From CAZJHD01 sp964545855 (GTDB lineage Bacteria > Planctomycetota > UBA1135 > JACQFD01), in NCBI GenBank assembly GCA_964545855.1, contig CAZJHD010000109.1, positions 1 to 6,802 of the forward strand: a DNA stretch of 6,802 bases, in the 5' to 3' direction. Position numbers and translations under genes: made by a program. Within the stretch, counting starts at the first letter, position 1, and each line of letters begins with the position of its first letter. The notes under the pieces are model-generated. The model had not been told where the DNA came from and ran no database searches. It worked only from the letters and a program-made list of their open reading frames with translations. This document shows positions 1 to 5,821 of this stretch, in pieces.

Positions 1-20
1 CGGACCCGCGACCGGCCGCC

Positions 21-27
21 GGAGAGG
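21..27 (+). promoter_or_regulatory. Putative ribosome binding site for the GTG start at 30
   Basis: GGAGAGG lies just before GTG30, with the GGAG core 5 bases from the start codon. It is the only purine-rich Shine-Dalgarno-like stretch well placed before any in-frame start of the kinase; ATG258 has none within 15 bases. It favours GTG30, against the codon-use evidence. In such GC- and purine-rich DNA it could be chance. Confidence 0.35.
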
Positions 28-29
28 TT

Positions 30-257
30 GTGAAGAAATCGCCGCCGCTGGCCCGAGGCCGAGCGAGAGCGAGCGAGGCGAGGCGCGACGACGACGCAAC
101 TCACGGAGATTTGCGGAGGAGGAGCAACGAAGCCGCAGCCGCTCGCAGCCGGCCGAAGACCGGCGCCGATTCCTTCACGACCTCGGAGCCTTTCGCGAAC
201 GCCCTGCCGGAGGGGACGCGCGGAAGCGATACTCCGGCGACCCGGCGTCTCCGGCCC
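30..257 (+). other. Doubtful N-terminal extension or 5' leader of the kinase gene
   Basis: This stretch is open in the kinase frame, but its translation is Arg/Ala/Ser-rich and has no recognisable domain. About 17 of 76 codons end in A or T and it uses AGA, AGG and CGA, unlike the strongly G/C-ending codons from about 345 onward. It includes a purine-rich run of imperfect GAGCGA/GGCGA repeats at about 60-85 and a short CGA run near 86-96. The lower codon bias continues past ATG258 to about 340, so it does not by itself prove that start. I read it as either untranslated leader or a disordered cytoplasmic tail. No convincing promoter was seen. Confidence 0.45.
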
Positions 258-2945
258 ATGTCCGCCGCCCCTCCGAATCGACCGAGTCCCGCCGCCGAGC
301 TCCGACCGAGCGCGCAGCTTGCGGCGGCCCGGAGCCCGAGCGGAGGGATCGACGGCCAGATCCTGCGCCTCGTGGCGCTCTGCGTCCTGCCCTTCGCGGC
401 TCTCGGCGCGGCCGACACGTGGCTCCAGTGGCAGACCGCGCAGGAGTCGGCGAGCGAACGCGCGTCCAATGCGGCGCGCGTCGCCTCCGACCGGATCGAG
501 GACCACCTCGTGATCCTCCGCACGGTCCGCGACGCCGTCGCGACCATCGCGTCGTTCGATCCGGACCAGTCGGCCACCAACGCCGCGTTCCTCGGCGAAC
601 TCAAGGAGAAGCTCGCGCCGATCTTCGGCAACCTCGGCGTCTGGACGCTCGACGGGACGAGTCTCGGATCCGCGCTGACGCCGCCGGAGGGTTGGGAGTC
701 GCTCCCGCGCCGGAACCCGATGCTCTTCGAGCGGGCCCGACGCACGGGCGCGCTCGCCCTCGGCCCGCCCCACGTCTGCCCCGCGACCGGAGATCTCACG
801 CTCACGGCGGCCGTCCCGCTCTTCGATCCCTCGGGATCGGTCGCCGCCATGGCCACGGTGTCGACGAAGCTCTCCTACTTCGGCCATCTGCTCGACGTGG
901 CGACGCTGCCTCCGGGCTCGGCGATCGAGCTGCACGACTGGCGAGGCGTCGTCGTTTCCTGCCTGGAACCCGCGGCGCAGGGAGCCGAGAGCCGCCCCGC
1001 CAAGAGCACCGTGCGGATCGCCGAAGGAGCCGAGAGCGAGGCCAGGCCTCCTTCGTCTGTCGTTCCGGAGGCGATGATCTGGGCCCGCGTGAACCTCCTG
1101 GGGCTCGATCCCGTGTGGTCGGTCGTGGTCGGGATCCCCCATCACGAAGCCCTGGCCGGAGCGAAGCGCGCTCTCCTGCGGAACTCCGCCCTCGCCGCCG
1201 GCGCCCTCCTCCTGGCGCTCGCGGCGGGGCGCCTCGCGGCACGGCGCGTCTCGCGCCCCCTGACGCGCCTCGCGTCGGACGTCGAACGGTGGGGCGCCGG
1301 CGACCTGGCCCACCGCACCACCGTGCATGCTCCCGGCGAGCCAGGACTCCTCGCCGCGGGCTTCAACCGGATGGCCGAGGATCTGGAGCAGCGGGCCAAC
1401 TCGCTCCGCGACAGCGAAGAGCGCTATCGTCTCCTCCTCGATGGGCTCCACGACATCGCGCTCTTCCAGCTCGACGACGGAGGGCACGTCGAGCTCTGGA
1501 ACGCGGCGGCGCAGCGGCTCTTCGGCTTCGCGCCGAAGGAGATCCTCGGCCAACCGCTGGCGCGCTTCCGTGCGCCCGAAGACGTCGCGGCGGGCGCACC
1601 CCGGACGCTCCTCGAAGAGGCACGGACGCGAGGGAGGGCCGAGGGAGAGGGCTGGCGCGTTCGCAAGGACGGATCTCGCTTCCTCGCGAGCGAGGTCCTG
1701 ACGCGATTGCCGGGGGCCTCCGGCGCTCCCGGTGGCTTCGCGATCGTCGTGCGCGACGTGACGCAGCGGCGCGGCCTCGAGGATCAGCTCTCCCAGGCGC
1801 AGAAGATGGAGGCACTCGGCAAGCTCGCCGGCGGCGTCGCGCACGACTTCAACAACCTCCTCACGGCGATCCAGGGGTTCGCCGACCTCGCCCAAGTGGG
1901 TCTCGCCAAGCGCGATGTGCGCTGGGGACACGTGGAGGAGATCCGGAAGGCGGCCGACCGCGCCGCGAGCCTGACGAGGAAGCTGCTCTCCTTCGGCCGC
2001 CGCCAGACGATGCAGGCGCGCACGATCCTGCTGAACGACCTCGTGAGGAACACGGAGGGCCTCCTCCGTCGATCGCTCGGCGAACCGATCGAACTCGTCG
2101 TGAAGCTCTGCAAGACTCCGCTCTCCGTGCACGTCGATCCCAGCAAGCTCGAGCAGGTGCTCCTGAACCTCGCGATCAACGCGAGGGACGCCATGCCATC
2201 GGGGGGAACGCTCACGATCCGGACCGAGGAGACCGAGGCTCCGCGCCGCGGCGCCGAGGGTGCGGCCACCGTGCGCATCGCGCTGCTCACGGTCTCCGAC
2301 ACGGGCGTCGGCATGGACGCACAGACCGTCGCGCGCGCCTTCGAGCCGCTCTTCACCACCAAGGGACGCGAGAGCGGAACGGGGCTCGGGCTCTCCGTCG
2401 CCTACGCGATCGTCCAGCAGAGCGGCGGTTGGATCGACGTCGTGTCCAAGCCCGGTGCGGGCTCGACGTTCCTCGTGGCGATCCCGCTCGCGGATCGGCC
2501 GCTCGCGCCTCCGGAGCCTCCCCCCGGACCGGCGACGAAGCCGCCGGAAGGAGCGACCGTCCTCGTCGTGGAGGACGAGTCGGCCGTGCGACGGCTCGCG
2601 AGCCTCGTGCTCACGAGCGAGGGCTACCACGTGCTCACCGCCCAGAACGGCGACGAAGCGCTGGCGGTCGCACGGAGCCACGACGGTCCGATCCATCTCC
2701 TCGTCACGGACGCCGTGCTGCCTGGGATCGGCGGCTCGAGCCTCGCCGAGGCGCTCACGAAGGAGCGCCCCGAGCTCCGTGTCCTCTTCGTCTCCGGCTA
2801 CGCGCCCGACTCCGTGTCGGTGCGAGGCGTGATCGACCAGGGAGCCGCCTACCTGCAGAAGCCCTTCTCGCCGGAGCTCCTCAAGCGCCGCGTGCGCGAT
2901 CTCATCGACGGGCCTGGCCGCTGGCGCGGCCCTTCGGCGAATTGA
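30..2945 (+). CDS. Membrane-bound hybrid sensor histidine kinase (sensor-HAMP-PAS-HisKA-HATPase-receiver)
   Basis: Predicted inner-membrane sensor kinase that autophosphorylates on His and passes phosphate to its own receiver. Residues are numbered from the GTG at 30 (971 aa). Helix 1 is about 112-128, an extracytoplasmic sensor (dCACHE-like, inferred from layout) about 130-380, helix 2 about 384-402, HAMP about 403-458, and PAS about 465-580. HisKA has the H-box AHDFNNLL with phospho-acceptor His605. The ATPase shows the N-box (NLAINARDAM, 713-722), DTGVGMD (757-763), FEPLFTTK (771-778) and GTGLGLS (783-789). A Pro-rich linker (about 825-840) leads to a receiver with acidic pocket Glu848/Asp849, phospho-acceptor Asp894, Ser922 and Lys944 (QKPF). 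No DNA-binding output domain is present, so a separate phosphotransfer protein or regulator is expected elsewhere. The start is doubtful: GTG30 has a Shine-Dalgarno-like GGAGAGG, but codons 1-76 show weaker third-position GC. ATG258 (Met77) is the main alternative. The 3' end overlaps convergent uvrA by 44 bp. Function is sure; ligand is unknown. Confidence 0.93.
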   Translation: MKKSPPLARGRARASEARRDDDATHGDLRRRSNEAAAARSRPKTGADSFTTSEPFANALPEGTRGSDTPATRRLRPMSAAPPNRPSPAAELRPSAQLAAARSPSGGIDGQILRLVALCVLPFAALGAADTWLQWQTAQESASERASNAARVASDRIEDHLVILRTVRDAVATIASFDPDQSATNAAFLGELKEKLAPIFGNLGVWTLDGTSLGSALTPPEGWESLPRRNPMLFERARRTGALALGPPHVCPATGDLTLTAAVPLFDPSGSVAAMATVSTKLSYFGHLLDVATLPPGSAIELHDWRGVVVSCLEPAAQGAESRPAKSTVRIAEGAESEARPPSSVVPEAMIWARVNLLGLDPVWSVVVGIPHHEALAGAKRALLRNSALAAGALLLALAAGRLAARRVSRPLTRLASDVERWGAGDLAHRTTVHAPGEPGLLAAGFNRMAEDLEQRANSLRDSEERYRLLLDGLHDIALFQLDDGGHVELWNAAAQRLFGFAPKEILGQPLARFRAPEDVAAGAPRTLLEEARTRGRAEGEGWRVRKDGSRFLASEVLTRLPGASGAPGGFAIVVRDVTQRRGLEDQLSQAQKMEALGKLAGGVAHDFNNLLTAIQGFADLAQVGLAKRDVRWGHVEEIRKAADRAASLTRKLLSFGRRQTMQARTILLNDLVRNTEGLLRRSLGEPIELVVKLCKTPLSVHVDPSKLEQVLLNLAINARDAMPSGGTLTIRTEETEAPRRGAEGAATVRIALLTVSDTGVGMDAQTVARAFEPLFTTKGRESGTGLGLSVAYAIVQQSGGWIDVVSKPGAGSTFLVAIPLADRPLAPPEPPPGPATKPPEGATVLVVEDESAVRRLASLVLTSEGYHVLTAQNGDEALAVARSHDGPIHLLVTDAVLPGIGGSSLAEALTKERPELRVLFVSGYAPDSVSVRGVIDQGAAYLQKPFSPELLKRRVRDLIDGPGRWRGPSAN

Positions 2946-5811
2946 CGACGGTCCCCCGGCCGTCCTCGCGCTCGGCGCTCGCCACGGGACGCCGGAATCG
3001 GTCGCGCGCGATCTCGCGCGCCGTGAACGATCGCGGGAACCGCCGCGCCCCCTTCACGAGCGACTCCCAGGGAGCCTCCGCCACGACGGCTCCGCCGGCG
3101 CCGCCGCCCTCGGGCCCGAGGTCGACGATCCAGTCCGCCTCGCGGATCACCTCGAGGTTGTGCTCGATCACGACGAGCGTGTCTCCGCGGCCCACCAGCC
3201 GGTGCAGCGCGTCGACGAGGCGCGACGCATCGGAGATGCCGAGGCCCGTCGTCGGCTCGTCGAGAACGAAGAGGGCGCGGCCCACCTCGCCGCCGCGTCC
3301 GAGCTCCTCGACGAGCTTGATGCGCTGGGCCTCGCCGCCGGAGAGCGTGCTGGAGGTCTGGCCGAGGGCGAGGTAGCCGAGGCCCACGTCCTCGAGGAGC
3401 GCGAGGGGGCGCGCGATCGCGGGCACGGCGTCGAACACCTCGCGTGCCTCCGCCACCGTCAGGGCCAGCACCTGGGAGACGTCGAGGCCATGCCACTGCA
3501 CCGCCAGGGTCTCGTCGTTGTAGCGGCGCCCTCCGCAGGTCTCGCACGGCACGCGAGCCTCCGGGAGGAAGGAGAGCTCTATCTTCACCTCTCCCTGTCC
3601 CGCGCAGGGCTCGCAACGGCCTCCTCCGACGTTGAAGGAGAACCGCGACGCCGAGTAGCCCCGCGCCCGCGCCTCCGGCGTCGACGCGAACAGGCTCCGG
3701 ATCTCGTCGAGGAAGCCGACGTAGGACGCCGGGATCGACCGCGGCGTGCGACCGATGGGGCTCTGGTCGACCTCCGCGACCTTGCGCAGTCCCTCGTGCC
3801 CCTCGATGGCGCGGACGAAGGGCGGCAGAGCCCGGCCTGCGAGCCGACGCCGCACGCCCTCCAGGAGGCACGAGCGGACGAGCGTGCTCTTGCCCGATCC
3901 GGAGACGCCCGTGACGACCGTGAGGCGCCCGCGCGGGAAGCGCACGGTCACGTCCTTCAAGTTGTGGGCGCGGGCGCCGCGCACGGTGATCCACTCCTCG
4001 GGCTCCGACCACGCGGTGCCGTTGCGGCGGCCGCGGCCGACCCCACGGAGCGCGCGCCCCGTGGCCGTGGAGCCCTTGCGCTCGAGGTCGGCCGGCGCGC
4101 CCTCGGCCACGACCTCGCCGCCCGCGCGCCCCGCTCCGGGCCCGAGCTCCACGACGAGGTCCGCGCCGCGGATCGTCTCCTCGTCGTGCTCCACCACGAT
4201 CACCGAGTTCCCCGCGTCGCGCAGATCGCGCATCGTGCGGAGCAGACGCCGATTGTCGCGCGCGTGGAGACCGATCGTCGGCTCGTCGAGCACGTAGAGG
4301 ACGCCCGTGAGCGCCGACCCGAGGGACGCGGCGAGGCGGATGCGCTGCGATTCGCCTCCGGAGAGCGTGTCACCGCGCCGGTCGAGCGTGAGGTAGCCGA
4401 GGCCGACGCGCTGGAGGAACGCGAGTTTCGGCACGAGGGCGCGGAGCACCTCGCGCGCGATCGTCGCCTCTCGCTTCGGGAGGCGGAGTCCGGCGACCCA
4501 TCGCGCCGCCTCATCGATGGAGAGACGCGCGACGTCACCGATCGATCGGCCCGCCACGCGCACGGCGCGGGCCTCGGGCCGTAGCCGCGTGCCGTCGCAG
4601 ACGGTGCAGGTCTCCTCGGAGACGAAGGCCGCGAGCCCGCTCGCTCCTCCCGCGCGCTCGGCCTCGAGCCGCGGAACGAGCCCCTCGAATCCCGGATCGC
4701 CGTGAAGGATGCGCCGGCGGTCGCGGGGAGGGATCTTCCTCCAGGGACGGCGAGGATCGATGCCGAGGATCTCCCGCACGCGGCGCGCGAAGGTGGCGAC
4801 GGCGTTCCGGCCGAAGGGAGAGCCCCGAAGCGGAGCGAGGGCTCCCTCGGCGAGCGCGAGCGCGCCGTCGGGGACGAGGAGGTCCTCGCGGAACACGTCG
4901 CGCGCGCCGCGGCCGCCGCAGGGGTCACAGGCACCGAGCTTGGAGTTGAAGGAGAACTCGCGGGGATCCGGCGCGCCGTAGCCGGTGCCGCAGGAGGGAC
5001 ACGCGAGCTCCGCCCCCGCCGTGAACTCGCGCGTCGCGTCGGGAACGCCGTGCCGGTCGAGGGGAGCGAGGGTGACGGCTCCGCCGCCGCGACGCGCCGC
5101 GAGCCGCACGGCCTCCTCGATCGCCGGCGCCTTCGCGCGCGGCGGCAGCTCCGCGAGGACCGCCTCGATCGTGTGCTCGCGCCATCGATGGAGACGGAGC
5201 GCCGGATCGACGCGCACCATCTTCCCGTCGACGCGGGCGCGCTCGACGCCCTCCTTCGCGAGCTTCGCGAATACCGACCCGTGGAATCCCTTCCTCCCGC
5301 GCACGACGCTCGTGAGCAGCGCGACGCGCGAGCTCCTCCAGCGCGTCGCGATCTCGTCGGCGATCCTCTCGAGGCTCGCCGCACGCAGCCGGCGCCCGCA
5401 GAGGTGGCAGTGCCGCTCGCCCACCTTCGACCAGAGGAGCCTCAGCAGGTGCCACGCCTCCGTCATCGTGGCGACCGTGGAGTTGGCGCCTCCGCGCGTC
5501 GTGCGCTGCTCGATCGCGATCGCGGGCGGAAGCCCGTCGATGCGGTCGACGGCCGGCTTCTCGAGCTGCTTCACGAACTGCCGCGCGTGCGGCGAGAGCG
5601 TGTCCAGGTAGCGGCGCTGCCCCTCCGCGAAGAGGACGTCGAAGGCGAGCGTGCTCTTGCCCGATCCGCTCGGCCCGGTCACGACGACGAGCCGATCGCG
5701 CGGGATCGTGAGGTCGATGCCGCGAAGGTTGTGGTGGTGCGCGTTGCGCACCACGAGGGACTCGCCGTCCAGGGGTTCGCACCGCGCCGGCGCGGCGTCG
5801 AGGGCGCTCAT
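2902..5811 (-). CDS. uvrA: Excinuclease ABC subunit A (UvrA), DNA damage sensor of nucleotide excision repair
   Basis: UvrA is the dimeric ATPase that finds helix-distorting lesions and loads UvrB. At 969 aa this is slightly longer than the usual 940-960. ATPase half I has Walker A GPSGSGKST (46-54), signature LSGGESQR (483-490), Walker B LYVLDEPT (505-512) and His542. Half II has GVSGSGKST (635-643), LSGGEAQR (823-830), LFVLDEPT (847-854) and His884. Cysteine pairs for zinc occur at 135/138, 271/274 with 295/298, 402/405, and 733/736 with 756/759. The UvrB-binding insertion (from about 131, with RKGFHGSVFAKLAKEG) is present, which separates it from UvrA2 proteins lacking it. Divergent points are RGGANSTVATMTE after the first Q-loop region, RSIPASYVGF for the usual RSNPATYTG, and TTGLG for TTGLH at 854-858. 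A basic, probably disordered tail (about 940-969) follows, and its last 13 residues overlap the kinase 3' end. ATG5811 lies 10 bp after the PAD stop and has no clear ribosome binding site. Family is certain; whether it is the sole UvrA or a paralogue is unknown. Confidence 0.96.
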   Translation of the reverse strand: MSALDAAPARCEPLDGESLVVRNAHHHNLRGIDLTIPRDRLVVVTGPSGSGKSTLAFDVLFAEGQRRYLDTLSPHARQFVKQLEKPAVDRIDGLPPAIAIEQRTTRGGANSTVATMTEAWHLLRLLWSKVGERHCHLCGRRLRAASLERIADEIATRWRSSRVALLTSVVRGRKGFHGSVFAKLAKEGVERARVDGKMVRVDPALRLHRWREHTIEAVLAELPPRAKAPAIEEAVRLAARRGGGAVTLAPLDRHGVPDATREFTAGAELACPSCGTGYGAPDPREFSFNSKLGACDPCGGRGARDVFREDLLVPDGALALAEGALAPLRGSPFGRNAVATFARRVREILGIDPRRPWRKIPPRDRRRILHGDPGFEGLVPRLEAERAGGASGLAAFVSEETCTVCDGTRLRPEARAVRVAGRSIGDVARLSIDEAARWVAGLRLPKREATIAREVLRALVPKLAFLQRVGLGYLTLDRRGDTLSGGESQRIRLAASLGSALTGVLYVLDEPTIGLHARDNRRLLRTMRDLRDAGNSVIVVEHDEETIRGADLVVELGPGAGRAGGEVVAEGAPADLERKGSTATGRALRGVGRGRRNGTAWSEPEEWITVRGARAHNLKDVTVRFPRGRLTVVTGVSGSGKSTLVRSCLLEGVRRRLAGRALPPFVRAIEGHEGLRKVAEVDQSPIGRTPRSIPASYVGFLDEIRSLFASTPEARARGYSASRFSFNVGGGRCEPCAGQGEVKIELSFLPEARVPCETCGGRRYNDETLAVQWHGLDVSQVLALTVAEAREVFDAVPAIARPLALLEDVGLGYLALGQTSSTLSGGEAQRIKLVEELGRGGEVGRALFVLDEPTTGLGISDASRLVDALHRLVGRGDTLVVIEHNLEVIREADWIVDLGPEGGGAGGAVVAEAPWESLVKGARRFPRSFTAREIARDRFRRPVASAEREDGRGTVVNSPKGRASGQARR
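2916..2931. terminator. Short GC hairpin in the kinase/uvrA overlap
   Basis: GGCCGC (2916-2921) pairs with GCGGCC (2926-2931) around a 4-base loop. It sits within the 44-bp region that codes both protein tails, so it could act on transcripts from either side. It has no T-tract on either strand, and short GC hairpins are frequent by chance at this composition. It is a weak candidate only. Confidence 0.15.
2947..2964 (+). terminator. Candidate hairpin directly after the kinase stop codon
   Basis: GACGGTC (2947-2953) pairs with GGCCGTC (2958-2964) around a CCCC loop: 7 base pairs including one G-U, starting one base after the TGA at 2943-2945. In the opposite transcript the G-U becomes an A-C mismatch, so the fold favours the kinase mRNA. 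No U-tract follows, so it is not a classical intrinsic terminator. It could only be an I-shaped terminator or an mRNA 3' end stabiliser. It lies inside the uvrA coding region and may be incidental. Confidence 0.22.
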
Positions 5812-5821
5812 CCCGGGCGCG
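5812..5821 (-). promoter_or_regulatory. Ten-base PAD-uvrA junction, probable translational coupling
   Basis: The PAD TGA (5824-5822) is followed after 10 bases by the uvrA ATG (5811-5809). The bases before the ATG read ACTGACGCGCCCGGG and lack a GGAGG-like motif. There is no space for a promoter between the genes except inside the PAD coding region. Co-transcription and ribosome hand-over from PAD to uvrA are inferred from this spacing. Confidence 0.55.

Noticed and set aside
60..97. GAGCGA/GGCGA and CGA short repeats as a tandem array or operator
   Set aside because: The units are imperfect and few, consistent with low-complexity GC- and purine-rich sequence. No palindromic operator structure was seen.
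228..233. GATACT as a -10 box for a start at ATG258
   Set aside because: Only 4 of 6 bases match TATAAT, and no -35-like element lies at 16-18 bp spacing.
101..856. - strand open frame (251 aa) opposite the kinase sensor region
   Set aside because: Ser/Arg/Ala-rich low-complexity product with no motif. Codon bias from about 345 on supports the + strand kinase.
419..3376. Very long + strand open frame (985 aa) across the kinase and into uvrA
   Set aside because: Its product is dominated by Arg, Pro, Ala and Gly with no domain. It overlaps the kinase frame and runs antisense into uvrA, both of which have complete motifs. It is an effect of high GC.
3160..4584. Long + strand open frame (474 aa) antisense to uvrA
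   Set aside because: It is a codon-complement shadow of uvrA with no independent domain or ribosome binding site.
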